Both the position numbers and the translations under genes were made by a program. From Hyphococcus sp. (GTDB lineage: Bacteria; Pseudomonadota; Alphaproteobacteria; Caulobacterales; Parvularculaceae), in assembly GCA_021776245.1 (NCBI GenBank), contig JAJFGF010000048.1:62001-126000 (forward strand): a stretch of 64,000 nt of DNA, given 5' to 3'. The notes beneath the pieces were generated by a model. The model had not been told where the DNA came from. It searched no databases and worked only from the letters and a program-made list of their open reading frames with translations. Of this stretch, positions 17,549 through 26,650 are shown in pieces (within the stretch, counting starts at the first letter, position 1; every line of letters begins with the position of its first letter).

Positions 17549-18562
17549 ATGAAACTCGCTTCCCTAAAACATGGCCGCGACGGTAAACCTGTCATCGTTT
17601 CAAAGGATCTAACGCGTTATACGGACGCAACACGTATTGCGCCAACATTACAGGCGGCGCTAGACGATTGGGAGCGTGTGGAACCGGATCTACGCGCACT
17701 TGCGCAAAGCCTGGAATCCGGCGCCGCGCCGGTTGAGCGGTTTCATGAACGCGATTGCGCTTCGCCCCTGCCACGCGCCTATCAGTGGGCGGATGGATCG
17801 GCCTATATCAATCACGTGGAGCTCGTTCGAAAAGCACGCGGCGCAGAAGTGCCCGATAGCTTTTATGACGACCCATTGATGTATCAGGGCGGTTCTGATT
17901 CGTTCTTAGGCCCCCGTGACGACATTGTCATGCCGACAGACGAAGGCTGGGGCATTGATATGGAAGCAGAAATTGCAGTGATCACCGGTGATGTCCCGAT
18001 GGGCGTCAACCCGGATGACGCTGCTCAGCATATTCGGCTCGTGATGCTCGTGAATGATGTTTCCCTGCGCGGTCTGATCCCCGGCGAACTGGCGAAGGGT
18101 TTTGGGTTTTTCCAGTCAAAACCGTCTTCTGCATTTACGCCATGCGCCGTCACGCCCGATGAACTGGGCGATGCATGGGATGGCGGTGCGCTGCATCTGC
18201 CATTGCTGGTGCGTTACAATGGCGAGGAATTCGGTCAGGCGAATGCTGGTGTTGATCTCACTTTCAATTTTCCGCAGCTCATTTCCCATGCCGCGAAATC
18301 GCGCCCGTTAGGCGCGGGAACAATCATTGGTTCCGGCACGGTTTCAAACAAGCTCGGCGGCGGTCCGGGCAAGCCCGTTCGCGACGGCGGCGCGGGATAT
18401 TCCTGTATTGCAGAGATCCGGATGATTGAAACCATCAGGGATGGCGCGCCAAAAACGTCCTTTATGAAATTCGGCGACACTGTTGAAATCAAAATGAAGG
18501 ATAAGGACGGACATTCGATTTTCGGTTCGATCGAACAGAAAGTCTCCAGATACGAAGAGTAG
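17549..18562 (+). CDS. Fumarylacetoacetate hydrolase family protein
   Basis: A 337-residue FAH-fold hydrolase. Metal-binding residues appear in GWGIDMEAEIAVITGDVP (E.E...D pattern), and later family segments are LVMLVNDVSLRGL, GFGFFQSKPSSAFTPCAVTPDELG, and LGAGTIIGSGTVSNK. With homogentisate dioxygenase nearby it could complete tyrosine degradation to fumarate and acetoacetate. However, this two-domain FAH layout is shared by several bacterial acylpyruvate-type hydrolases, so I do not assign fahA. No maleylacetoacetate isomerase gene is present in the window. Confidence 0.82.
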   Translation: MKLASLKHGRDGKPVIVSKDLTRYTDATRIAPTLQAALDDWERVEPDLRALAQSLESGAAPVERFHERDCASPLPRAYQWADGSAYINHVELVRKARGAEVPDSFYDDPLMYQGGSDSFLGPRDDIVMPTDEGWGIDMEAEIAVITGDVPMGVNPDDAAQHIRLVMLVNDVSLRGLIPGELAKGFGFFQSKPSSAFTPCAVTPDELGDAWDGGALHLPLLVRYNGEEFGQANAGVDLTFNFPQLISHAAKSRPLGAGTIIGSGTVSNKLGGGPGKPVRDGGAGYSCIAEIRMIETIRDGAPKTSFMKFGDTVEIKMKDKDGHSIFGSIEQKVSRYEE

Positions 18563-18667
18563 CTCTTTAGGCGGCCAAATCCGCGCTGGAAAATATCAGT
18601 TTGCGCCTGAATCCTATTGTACAGGCGCTCGGCAAAGCGATGCCCCGGGGCGCCGAAAGGCGCAAAG

Positions 18668-19087
18668 ATGGTGATTTCTTCTCTGCCGGAAATTAACGCC
18701 CTCATTCGCCGGGTTCCCAGGGGATGGATCATTCGCTTTGAAGATTTGCGCCTGATTATCTCCAGAAAACATCAGGCGGATGTTACATGCTCCCTGACCA
18801 CGGGCATATTTTTGAACATCGCGTCAAATGCGGCTGAAGAACAAAAATCGGCTGGATGCAAAAACACGCTTGCCTGGTGGCAGGCGCTGAAGGGTGGCGA
18901 TGAGCCCAACCCAAAGGCGCCCGGCGGCGTAGAAGCTCACCGGAAATACCTTGAAGCTGAAGGCATTAATGTCGTTACAAAACTGCGCAGTAAAAAATTA
19001 GCCGTCGCTGATATTGATAAATACGCCATTCCAATCTCAAATCTGATCCAGCAAGCGCAACGAGAGATGAGGATTGAAAGTGTCTGA
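18668..19087 (+). CDS. Atl1-like (MGMT-family) protein without the alkyl-acceptor cysteine
   Basis: A 139-residue protein. PRGWIIRFEDLRLIIS resembles the winged-helix DNA-binding entry of O6-alkylguanine-DNA alkyltransferase relatives. The ADVTCSLTTGIFLNIASNAAEEQ stretch, the W-W-Q-A-L-K segment and the PNPKAPGGVEAHRKYLEAEG motif are shared with the COG3695 'alkylated DNA nucleotide flippase' group. The PCHR active site of true MGMT is absent. ATG at 18668 is chosen over a TTG at 18617. Its 3' end overlaps the TonB receptor gene by 8 bases, so the two are co-transcribed, an odd pairing. Confidence 0.6.
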   Translation: MVISSLPEINALIRRVPRGWIIRFEDLRLIISRKHQADVTCSLTTGIFLNIASNAAEEQKSAGCKNTLAWWQALKGGDEPNPKAPGGVEAHRKYLEAEGINVVTKLRSKKLAVADIDKYAIPISNLIQQAQREMRIESV

Positions 19088-21098
19088 GCGTATCCTGTCA
19101 GCGGGTTTATCACTTTTGTTACTTAGTTCAATTTTCTCAGTAGCATTTGCGCAGGAGATTATTGTCGTAACGGCCGAACGCCGCCCACAGCCCGCTGAAG
19201 ACATTACACAAAGTATCTCGGTGATCGACAATGATCAGCTGACGTTTGTCGGCGCGGATCATATCGCGGAAGCACTCGCACGGGCGCCGGGCGTTAGCCT
19301 TCATCGCGGTTCCGGCGCCGAACATTTAACCGCCATTCGTTCGCCGGTGCTGAACGCGGGGGCCGGGGCAGGGTCATTTTTGTTTCTTGAAAACAGCGTT
19401 GCGTTGCGCTCACCTGGTTTTGCGAACCTCAATGGATTGTTCGACGCCCATTATGAAATCGCGGATCAATTGGAAATTGTGCGCGGACCTTCCGGCGCCC
19501 TCTACGGCGCCAATGCGATCCACGGCGTTGTTAATGTGCTGACGCCGGCGCCCAGCGAAGAGTTTTCGATCTTTGCCGAAGTCTTCGGCGATAGCGAGGA
19601 TCGTTACAAATGGAAGGGCCTGGTTTCCGCAAGCACCGGCGCCCACGGCTTTCTTGCCGCCGCTTCTGTCACCAGCGAATCCGGATACCGTGTGGATGCG
19701 GGCCTCGATCAGCAGAAGCTGACCTTACGGCATTTGTTCGATAATGACGACATCAGTGTCGATACGATATTTTCCTTCGATAATCTGGAGCAGGAAACCG
19801 CGGGGTTCATATTTGGCGCGGCGACGCTTCTCGATCGCGACTTACGCAGAACCAACAATTTTCCTTTTGCGTTTCGCGATGCAAAATCGGCGCGCCTGCA
19901 GTCCACAGTGGAATGGCGCGCGGGCGAGAATACGAGATTGCGTGTAACGCCCTATGCGCGCTGGAATGAGATGGCGTTTCCACAACATTTTCTACCGTCC
20001 AATGCGTTGGAGGAAAACGGCCATTGGAGCATTGGCGCCCAGAGCGCCATTTATCACGATGCCGGGCGCGTATCGTTCATTGCCGGAATTGACGGCGAAT
20101 ATACGCAAGGATATTTGCGCGAGCTTCAATCACGTCCAACAATCTTCTCTTTCACTCAGGGGCTGCATTACGACTATGAAGTGCGGGCGCTCAATGCTTC
20201 GGGCTTCGTTCAGGGAAAATATGAGCTAACGCCGGGAACAATATTGACTGCCGCGGTGCGTATTGACGGAACGATCTATGATTATGACAATCTGACCGCA
20301 AGCGGCGTTGTCGGGCGGTTTTTGCGCCTCGACGATCAAACGGACCGCTTTGTCACAGCGAGCCCTAAATTCAGTGTTCGTCATCGATTATCGGATGCGC
20401 TTACAGGGTATATAAGTTTTTCGCGCGGCGCACGGCCGCCGCAAACAACCGATCTTTATCGACTGCAGATCAATCAGACCGGAGACCGCGCGCGGCCGGA
20501 ATTAATCGATGCGCTTGAAGCGGGCATAAAAGGGCCGATTGGCGAGCGCATTCAATTCGATGTCGCAGCGTTCTTCATGGACAAACGCAATTTCTTTTTT
20601 CGCGATGCAGACGGCTTCAACGTCGCCAACGGCGAGACCCGGCACCTCGGCGTGGAATCCGACATCAAAATCGCACTGCATGAAACGCTGACCTTGGAAA
20701 GCGCATTGACCTATGCGGTGCATAGCTATCGTTTTGACCGGCCAACGGGAAACGCAGCCGAGTCGATAAGCGTTGGCGATGATGTAGACACTGCGCCGCG
20801 TGTCATTGCCAATACGCGCCTGAAATGGCGGCCTCAGGAGCGGATACAGCTTGAGGCCGAATGGGTTTCAGTGGGGTCCTATTTCACCGACGCCGCGAAT
20901 GATCATATCTATGATGGCCACAATATCGTACATTTGCGCGCAGAAGCGTCTGTGACTGACCGGTTGGCCGTGTTCCTGATGCTGCGGAATGTTACCGATG
21001 CGCTTTATGCGGAACGCGCTGATTTCGCGTTCGGCAATGATCGCTTTTTTCCCGGCGAGGAGAGAACCTTCGGCTTTGGGCTGCGTTATCGGCACTGA
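19080..21098 (+). CDS. TonB-dependent outer-membrane receptor
   Basis: A 672-residue receptor. The N-terminus (MSERILSAGLSLLLLSSIFS.., cleavage near AFAQE) is a signal peptide, and IIVVTAERRPQPAEDITQS is the TonB box region. The plug domain contains EALARAPGVSLHRG, QLEIVRGPSGALYGANAIHGVVNV and the barrel runs from ~residue 170 to the aromatic C-terminus GFGLRYRH. The GTG at 19080 is preferred because TGAGGA lies 6-7 bases upstream; a TTG at 19074 is too close to it. Substrate is not evident: no cobalamin riboswitch or iron-uptake gene adjoins it. It overlaps the Atl1-like gene. Confidence 0.9.
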   Translation: MSERILSAGLSLLLLSSIFSVAFAQEIIVVTAERRPQPAEDITQSISVIDNDQLTFVGADHIAEALARAPGVSLHRGSGAEHLTAIRSPVLNAGAGAGSFLFLENSVALRSPGFANLNGLFDAHYEIADQLEIVRGPSGALYGANAIHGVVNVLTPAPSEEFSIFAEVFGDSEDRYKWKGLVSASTGAHGFLAAASVTSESGYRVDAGLDQQKLTLRHLFDNDDISVDTIFSFDNLEQETAGFIFGAATLLDRDLRRTNNFPFAFRDAKSARLQSTVEWRAGENTRLRVTPYARWNEMAFPQHFLPSNALEENGHWSIGAQSAIYHDAGRVSFIAGIDGEYTQGYLRELQSRPTIFSFTQGLHYDYEVRALNASGFVQGKYELTPGTILTAAVRIDGTIYDYDNLTASGVVGRFLRLDDQTDRFVTASPKFSVRHRLSDALTGYISFSRGARPPQTTDLYRLQINQTGDRARPELIDALEAGIKGPIGERIQFDVAAFFMDKRNFFFRDADGFNVANGETRHLGVESDIKIALHETLTLESALTYAVHSYRFDRPTGNAAESISVGDDVDTAPRVIANTRLKWRPQERIQLEAEWVSVGSYFTDAANDHIYDGHNIVHLRAEASVTDRLAVFLMLRNVTDALYAERADFAFGNDRFFPGEERTFGFGLRYRH

Positions 21099-21113
21099 AG
21101 CATTTCCAAGCCA

Positions 21114-21160
21114 GCGCATTTCCGGAAAAGTGTGGCGCGGTTTTCCGATAAGAAATGCGC
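21114..21160. repeat. Alphaproteobacterial-type dispersed palindromic repeat
   Basis: A 47-base imperfect palindrome. The outer arms GCGCATTTC/GAAATGCGC are perfect over nine bases and the inner arms CGGAAAA/TTTTCCG over seven, with a GTGTGGCGCGG core. The GGAAAAGTGTG...GCGGTTTTCC layout is that of the abundant intergenic palindromes I know from many alphaproteobacterial genomes. It begins 15 bases after the TonB receptor stop and could act as a 3' stability hairpin. Confidence 0.65.
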
Positions 21161-21175
21161 CCAATTATGAATCCG

Positions 21176-21222
21176 GGCGTTTCCGGATGACAATCCATGA
21201 ACCATTTGATCTCGGAAACGCC
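21176..21222. repeat. Second inverted repeat beside the dispersed palindrome
   Basis: GGCGTTTCCG at 21176-21185 and CGGAAACGCC at 21213-21222 are perfect 10-base inverted arms around a 27-base interior. Arm sequence resembles that of the preceding repeat (CGTTTCCG vs CATTTCCG), so it may be a diverged second copy. The rest of the 21223-21382 stretch shows no gene. Confidence 0.5.
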
Positions 21223-21382
21223 TGTTGTGGGAACCGGTTCGCGTGAAGGAAATGCGACAAAATCAAAAACCAGAGCATATGACGTGAACCGTGGTGAGCC
21301 AACTATGCACTAGCTGCTAGCCGGCCTTTTCCCGACGGCCATTATCTTTCATAAATCTACGGAAACTGGAGGAGCAGCGATC

Positions 21383-22279
21383 TTGGCGAGCTTGCGTGCA
21401 AAGCTATTTAATCTCTACATGAAGCGAAGTGTGAAATCAAAGCCGCTTCATTTGATAGACCCGGCAATTCTCAGGGCTGGCGCCGACGACCTCGCGCCGA
21501 AAAAAACGCCGCGCGGCGTCACATGCGAAAAAATTGTCATGAATGGCATTTCCGGCGAACGTCACAGCGCCGCCAATGCGGAAGCCGGTCGTGCGATTCT
21601 TTATTTTCACGGCGGCGGTTACGTGTTTGGATCCGCCAGATATGCTCGCGGGTTGACATTCGATCTCGCAGTAAAATCGCGTTCGGATATTTTTTCTGTC
21701 AATTATCGATTGGCGCCGGAACATCAGTTCCCAGCCGCAGTGGAAGATGCTGTAGCCGCCTATCAATGGTTGTTGGATCAGGGGCGCGACCCGGCCAGCA
21801 TTATCTTCAGTGGTGATTCCGCCGGAGGCGGCCTCGCGCTTGCACTATTGTTATCGTGTAAAGAACGGGATTTACCGATGCCTGCCGGGGCCGTTTTATT
21901 TTCGCCGTTTACCGATCTGGCGGCCACTGGCCAATCGCTGGTTTTCAACGAACAAAGCGATGTGATGTTCAAGAAGGTCTATATCGCGGAAGGCGCCAAG
22001 CGCTATCTGGGAGAGGCTGATCCCAAATCTCCATTGGCCTCGCCGCTATTTGCTGACCACAATGGATTGCCGCCGGTCCTGACTTTTGTCAGCAGGGATG
22101 AGGCGCTCTATAATGATTCAACACGGCTTCATGAAAAGCTGCTCATCGCAGGCGTTGACGCCACACTGGTGGAGGAAAAAGGGCTCGCCCATATCTGGCC
22201 GCTGTTTTGTCCGCGATTTCCTGAAGCCGGCAGAACGATCTCACATGCTGCGGATTTTATCGTTGAACGAACGATTTGA
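21383..22279 (+). CDS. Alpha/beta hydrolase of the hormone-sensitive lipase (esterase) family
   Basis: A 298-residue esterase. It has the oxyanion-hole motif YFHGGGYVFGSAR, the strand VNYRLAPEHQFPAAVEDAV, the nucleophile elbow FSGDSAGGGLAL (Ser in GDSAG), the acid DEALYND region and the catalytic His in LAHIWPLF, a complete HSL-type triad. The start is a TTG at 21383 with GGAGGAG eight bases upstream; a later ATG at 21419 lacks such a site. It is followed after 13 bases by a small membrane protein. The natural ester is unknown; short-chain acyl esters are usual for the family. Confidence 0.85.
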   Translation: MASLRAKLFNLYMKRSVKSKPLHLIDPAILRAGADDLAPKKTPRGVTCEKIVMNGISGERHSAANAEAGRAILYFHGGGYVFGSARYARGLTFDLAVKSRSDIFSVNYRLAPEHQFPAAVEDAVAAYQWLLDQGRDPASIIFSGDSAGGGLALALLLSCKERDLPMPAGAVLFSPFTDLAATGQSLVFNEQSDVMFKKVYIAEGAKRYLGEADPKSPLASPLFADHNGLPPVLTFVSRDEALYNDSTRLHEKLLIAGVDATLVEEKGLAHIWPLFCPRFPEAGRTISHAADFIVERTI

Positions 22280-22292
22280 AAGTTGGAGTGTT

Positions 22293-22571
22293 ATGTCAGA
22301 TCGGGCGAAACTCATATTGGCGATCATTCTTGACATTCTCGATTTCACACTCGGGCGCATTCCCGGTTTTGAATTATCGTTCGATGCCGTTCTTGGCGTT
22401 GTCGCCGTGCTGCTTTGGGGATGGCCGGGTTTGTTCGCCTTTTGGGAGATCGCCGATCCGACGGGTCAAATTGACGGCTTTGCGCCCACATTGACGTTGA
22501 TTGCGTTGAGCCAAATGGGGAAGGGCAAAAAGAAATCGGCCCATCCTGATTCTGATATCAGGACGGGCTGA
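22293..22571 (+). CDS. Small two-helix membrane protein of unknown function
   Basis: A 92-residue protein with two hydrophobic stretches (KLILAIILDILDFTLG and FDAVLGVVAVLLWGWPGLFAFW) and a lysine-rich tail (MGKGKKKSAHPDS). ATG at 22293 has GGAG close upstream and lies 13 bases after the esterase stop; a longer frame from 22086 is antisensible overlap with the esterase and is discarded. I do not recognise the family. A G-x-I-P-G-F-E-L turn between the helices and the W-P-G-L-F motif are the most distinctive features. Confidence 0.6.
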   Translation: MSDRAKLILAIILDILDFTLGRIPGFELSFDAVLGVVAVLLWGWPGLFAFWEIADPTGQIDGFAPTLTLIALSQMGKGKKKSAHPDSDIRTG

Positions 22572-22601
22572 TCGGCATTCGTCGAATTCACAGAGGCTGA
22601 A

Positions 22602-22952
22602 TCAATAGCCGTTGCCATATTCGCGGAAGGATCCGTCTTCCCAATAGCTATCACCATAATCCGGGTCTACGTAATAATAGCGGCCTGAATAGCGGTCATA
22701 GCGCCGATGTCCGTGATCGCGGGCGCGACCGTAGCATGTACCGGCGCGTGAGCATCCTTCATAGGCGCCGAGCGCGCCGCCGATGAGTGCGCCATACGCA
22801 GCGCCCGTGCCGGGACGGCCGGCAAAAATTTCACCTGCAATGGCCCCGCCCGCAGCGCCGATAACGGCTCCGGTGAGCGCGCCTTCGCCAGTCGTCTGGC
22901 AACCTGTGGCGGCCAGCAGCATGGCCCCCGAGGCGAGTATCAAATTCTTCAT
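22602..22952 (-). CDS. Glycine-zipper lipoprotein
   Basis: A 116-residue protein with a lipoprotein signal peptide: MKNLILASGAMLLAATGC, the lipobox ending at C18. It is followed by a glycine-zipper segment (ALTGAVIGAAGGAIAGE...GAAYGALIGGALGAYEG) typical of Rick_17kDa/OmpA-like-associated lipoproteins, then a Tyr/Arg/Asp-rich tail. AGAAGGG before the ATG at 22952 decides the start. It probably sits in the outer membrane or periplasm; cell-envelope function is inferred. Confidence 0.75.
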   Translation of the reverse strand: MKNLILASGAMLLAATGCQTTGEGALTGAVIGAAGGAIAGEIFAGRPGTGAAYGALIGGALGAYEGCSRAGTCYGRARDHGHRRYDRYSGRYYYVDPDYGDSYWEDGSFREYGNGY

Positions 22953-23161
22953 TACCCTTCTCCCTTTTCTACGGAACGTCGCCTTGATCGCGGGGTCCAC
23001 AACAATCAGGAGCGGCCCGCAACCGCCGTGAACGCCAGAATTGCCGTCCCACAAGGCGAGAATGAGGCAAGTGTCGGGCCGAATTGCGCCCGCTGCATCA
23101 CGCTCTTGCGAGCAGCCGCTGATGGACTACGGTGCCGAGGCATTTTTTGAGGAGAGATTTT

Positions 23162-24199
23162 ATGGCGACCGCAACCGGCAAGGCGATTTTTCTGAAGGAC
23201 TATCCTGCGGGCATGCCGGAACCATCGCTGTTTGAAGAACGCGATATTGAAACGCCGTCGCCGGGCGCCGGGGAAATGCTCTGCCGCACTGTCTGGATGT
23301 CTGTGGACCCCTATATGCGAGGCCGCATGCGCCCGGATATCAAAAGCTATATCCCGGCATTTTCCCTTGATGCGCCGCTGGAAGGCGGCGCCGTATCGCA
23401 AGTGGTCGAATCGAATATCGATGGTTTCTCACCCGGCGATTATGTCGTCGATTTCACCGGCGGCTGGAAAGAATATTATCTGTCAAAAGGCGAGCGCACG
23501 CAAAAGGTTGACCCCAATCTTGCGCCTCTGTCGTCCTATCTCGGCGTTCTCGGCATGCCCGGCATGACCGCGTGGGCCGGGGTGACGCAAATTATGAAAC
23601 CCAAAGAAGGCGAGACGATGTTTGTCTCGGGCGCGGCTGGCGCTGTCGGCTCCGTGGTTTGCCAACTCGGCAAGGCGAAGGGTGCGCGCGTTATTGGGTC
23701 TGCCGGTTCAAAGGCAAAATGCGAATGGCTGGAGAATGAAGCCGGCATTGATGTGGCGCTCAACTACAAGGATTATAAAAACGCTGCCGAGCTGACAAAA
23801 GCATTGGCCGAAGCGGCGCCAAACGGTGTTGACTGTTATTTTGAAAATGTCGGGGGCATGCATCTTGAGGCGGCGCTCAATTGCATTGGATTTGGCGGGC
23901 GTATCGCGCTGTGCGGCATGATCTCGCAATACAACAATCAGAAGCCGGAACCGGGCCCGCCCAACCTCGTGAATTTGATCGGGCGCGGCGTCATGGCGCG
24001 TGGGTTTATTGTTTCGGAATATATCGACAAGGCGATGGAGTTTGCCGCGGAAGTGGCGCCGCTGTTGATGCAGGGCAAGATCAAGTTTCAGGAATCCGTA
24101 TATGAAGGGCTCAACAAGGCGCCGGAAGCGTTTATTGGCCTGTTCAAAGGCGAGAATTTCGGCAAAGCGGTAATACGCGTTGGACCGGATAATCTCTAG
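23162..24199 (+). CDS. NADP-dependent enone/alkenal reductase (CurA / leukotriene-B4-dehydrogenase-like MDR)
   Basis: A 345-residue zinc-independent medium-chain reductase. Family signatures are VSVDPYMRGRM near the N-terminus, YLGVLGMPGMTAWAG, MFVSGAAGAVGSVVCQLGKAKGARVIG (nucleotide-binding fold), GVDCYFENVGGMHLEAAL and GRIALCGMISQYN. These enzymes reduce alpha,beta-unsaturated carbonyls with NADPH. The ATG at 23162 follows GAGGAGAG; an upstream in-frame start at 23132 is less likely. It is convergent with the EF-G-like gene. Confidence 0.88.
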   Translation: MATATGKAIFLKDYPAGMPEPSLFEERDIETPSPGAGEMLCRTVWMSVDPYMRGRMRPDIKSYIPAFSLDAPLEGGAVSQVVESNIDGFSPGDYVVDFTGGWKEYYLSKGERTQKVDPNLAPLSSYLGVLGMPGMTAWAGVTQIMKPKEGETMFVSGAAGAVGSVVCQLGKAKGARVIGSAGSKAKCEWLENEAGIDVALNYKDYKNAAELTKALAEAAPNGVDCYFENVGGMHLEAALNCIGFGGRIALCGMISQYNNQKPEPGPPNLVNLIGRGVMARGFIVSEYIDKAMEFAAEVAPLLMQGKIKFQESVYEGLNKAPEAFIGLFKGENFGKAVIRVGPDNL

Positions 24200-24213
24200 T
24201 TATTGCGCCGCGC

Positions 24214-26214
24214 CTAATGTTCCAACGCCGCTTTTCGTTCTTTGATGATCTTTTCCGCGTCCTTGCCAAAAAGTTCCTGATAGTGGTCAAAATCCGCGCT
24301 AAATGTTGCAGAACCCTGGCTTAGAGACCTGATCTCGATGATCAGATCCTGCAAAGCGGATTCCGGCATCATGGCTGTAATCGTATCCCAGCCAGGCCAA
24401 TCCTCGCGCGCGTCAAACCCGAGAATTTGACCGCGCCGACCTGAAATAACGCCATGCACTTTGTTTGTGTATTCACGCGGCGTGTGGATCGCGGTCTGAT
24501 AGATCGGTTCCAACAGAACCGGATCGCATTCAGGCAGTGCATCGCGCATCGCCTGCCGGCCTGCCAGCTTGAACGACATTTCATTGCTGTCCACCGGATG
24601 ATGCAGGCCGTCACACAGCGTCACCGCGAGGTCGACAACTGGAAATCCAAGCGGACCTTTTTTCAACTCTTCCTGAACGCCAGCGTCAACGGCGGGAATG
24701 AATTGTTTCGGCACTGTGCCCCCGTGGATGACTTCATCATATTTATAGCCCTCGCCGCGCGCCCGCGGCTTAATCTTGATTTTGATGTCAGCGAACTGGC
24801 CGTGGCCGCCGCTCTGTTTTTTGTGCCGCGCATGATGTTCCGCATTTTTCCTGATCGTCTCGCGATAAGAGGGCCTTGGCGTTGCTGTGATGATTTCAAC
24901 ATTATAGCGGTTTTTCAGTTTCGCGACGGCAAGGCGTAAATGAATATCGCCTTGTCCGTGCAGCACCAGTTCTGCTGTATCTGCACGGCGTTCAGTGTAA
25001 AGCGATGCATCTTCGTCGTAGAGTTTGGAGAGCGCCGTTGACAGCTTGACGTCGTCCTTGTCGTTCTTGGCGCGGATCGCAAGTGAATAAACGGGCGACG
25101 GCGCAGCCCGGTTGACGTCTCCGCTGTTAATTTTCCCATCGATCAAAACATCGCCGGTTGCCAATTCGTCGAGGCGCGGCAGGCCGACTATATCACCGGC
25201 GACTGCCTGAGCCTGTTTGTTGCGGTCGTCGCCATTGATCGCAAACATGCCTGAAAGGCGGCCGCCATTGATCGCGTCGCCGTCTTTGAGCGTTCCATCC
25301 CAAATGCGCGCAACCGATATTTTGCCTGCATGAGGGACATGCATGGTGCGAATAATCGACGCGACAGTTTTGCCTGTTGCCTTAAGGCCGCAACGACCAG
25401 CGGCGATTGACGGACCCGGCGTTTCATGACGCAGCAGCTTAAAGAGCCGGGTGACGCCGTGACCATGCGCCGCCGACCCCAGCAGCACCGGCGCAAAGAA
25501 ATCCTGCTGCAGTTCCTGCGCCATCAGATTGAAAATTGTTTCGCTGGGCGGGACCTTGTCTTCGAGGATCTGCTCCATCAATTCTTCGTCGAAGTCGGCC
25601 ATCACGTCGAGCATCTCTTCGCGCGCTTCATCCTTTCGCGCCTGCGCCGCTTCAGGAATTTCGATCAATTCGGATTGTTTGCCGTCACGATATTTCCAGG
25701 CGCGCTCGCTCACGAGGTCGACTGCGCCGACGACATTGTCACCGTCGCGGATAGGCACCTGTCGCAACACCAGCGGTCGTTGTGTATGGGATTGCAAGGA
25801 TTGCAGAAGGTCACGCACGCGTATCTGCGATTCGCCCATGCGATTAACAAAAAGAACATGTGGAATGTTGAGAGCGTCCAAAAACCTGAAATAGGGGCCG
25901 AGGCTGGCGCCGCGCTCAGCATTTGGTTCTGCGACGACGACGACAATGTCAGCATTGCGCATAGCTTCGAAGCTATGCTGGATAAGTTCGACCGAACCGG
26001 GACAGTCGATGAAATTCCACGTTTCCCCGTGATATTCGCATCGCGCGAAATTGGGTTCGGTGGTCATCGCGAATTCCTTCGCTTCGGGCGATGTATCAAA
26101 GGGCGGCGCATCGGCGCCGCTCCGGCTGATAAGAGCGCTAAGCAGGGTTGTCTTGCCGGACCCTTGCGGCCCGACCAAGACAGCGCATCTGTGAGCGCGG
26201 TCGTTCTCCTTCAT
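24214..26214 (-). CDS. Divergent elongation factor G paralog (EF-G-like GTPase)
   Basis: A 666-residue protein with EF-G domain order. The G domain has the P-loop GPQGSGKT (15-22), but the usual DTPGH is IDCPGS (residues 69-74), so the catalytic histidine is Ser, and NKMD is NRMG (124-127). The RGITI switch I motif is missing. Domain IV is well conserved (SGGHGQFADIKIKI, EVIHGGTVPKQFIPAVDAGVQEEL, DSNEMSFKLAGRQAMRDAL). GGGAGGAA upstream of the ATG at 26214 supports this start over 26274. It resembles the alphaproteobacterial EF-G2-like branch; the GTPase is probably slow or has a non-elongation role, but that is inferred. Confidence 0.85.
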   Translation of the reverse strand: MKENDRAHRCAVLVGPQGSGKTTLLSALISRSGADAPPFDTSPEAKEFAMTTEPNFARCEYHGETWNFIDCPGSVELIQHSFEAMRNADIVVVVAEPNAERGASLGPYFRFLDALNIPHVLFVNRMGESQIRVRDLLQSLQSHTQRPLVLRQVPIRDGDNVVGAVDLVSERAWKYRDGKQSELIEIPEAAQARKDEAREEMLDVMADFDEELMEQILEDKVPPSETIFNLMAQELQQDFFAPVLLGSAAHGHGVTRLFKLLRHETPGPSIAAGRCGLKATGKTVASIIRTMHVPHAGKISVARIWDGTLKDGDAINGGRLSGMFAINGDDRNKQAQAVAGDIVGLPRLDELATGDVLIDGKINSGDVNRAAPSPVYSLAIRAKNDKDDVKLSTALSKLYDEDASLYTERRADTAELVLHGQGDIHLRLAVAKLKNRYNVEIITATPRPSYRETIRKNAEHHARHKKQSGGHGQFADIKIKIKPRARGEGYKYDEVIHGGTVPKQFIPAVDAGVQEELKKGPLGFPVVDLAVTLCDGLHHPVDSNEMSFKLAGRQAMRDALPECDPVLLEPIYQTAIHTPREYTNKVHGVISGRRGQILGFDAREDWPGWDTITAMMPESALQDLIIEIRSLSQGSATFSADFDHYQELFGKDAEKIIKERKAALEH

Positions 26215-26445
26215 GGCTGAGTTCCTCCCATTGGCGAGGCGCGTCCCGTCAAATTGAGGCGCCCGCATCGTCATGAGAGAGTGCGGGCGTCAGCGGCCTC
26301 GCAATTTCGCTGTTAAAGACACGTCCATCAAAGCCCTTTGACGGCTGCCATTCAATCCCTTGAGCGCAAAACTTGTAGATTTCCTGCGCTTTTTGAGGCT
26401 GGCCTGACCGGGGACGCGTCGAAGGCCGACCGGGCCATATCCGGC

Positions 26446-26473
26446 TTGACGGGCCAGCAACCCTAGCCTACAC
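26446..26473 (+). promoter_or_regulatory. Putative sigma-70 promoter of tRNA-Asp
   Basis: TTGACG at 26446-26451 and CTACAC at 26468-26473, spaced 16 bases, about 32 bases before the mature tRNA 5' end. The rest of the 26215-26445 gap shows no gene. Confidence 0.45.
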
Positions 26474-26505
26474 CGCCTGCCTTGCCGCCAAGCGGCGGCC
26501 CCTTA

Positions 26506-26582
<77 letters not shown>

Positions 26583-26650
26583 TTTTTGGCAAAAAAATCA
26601 ATAGAATAACGATCAGGCGGCGTGCGGCACCGGATGCGTGTTTTGCGGCG

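Noticed and set aside
25426-26220. 264-codon open frame antisense to the EF-G-like gene
   Set aside because: It lies wholly within a conserved gene, has no ribosome-binding site and its composition mirrors codon structure of the real strand.
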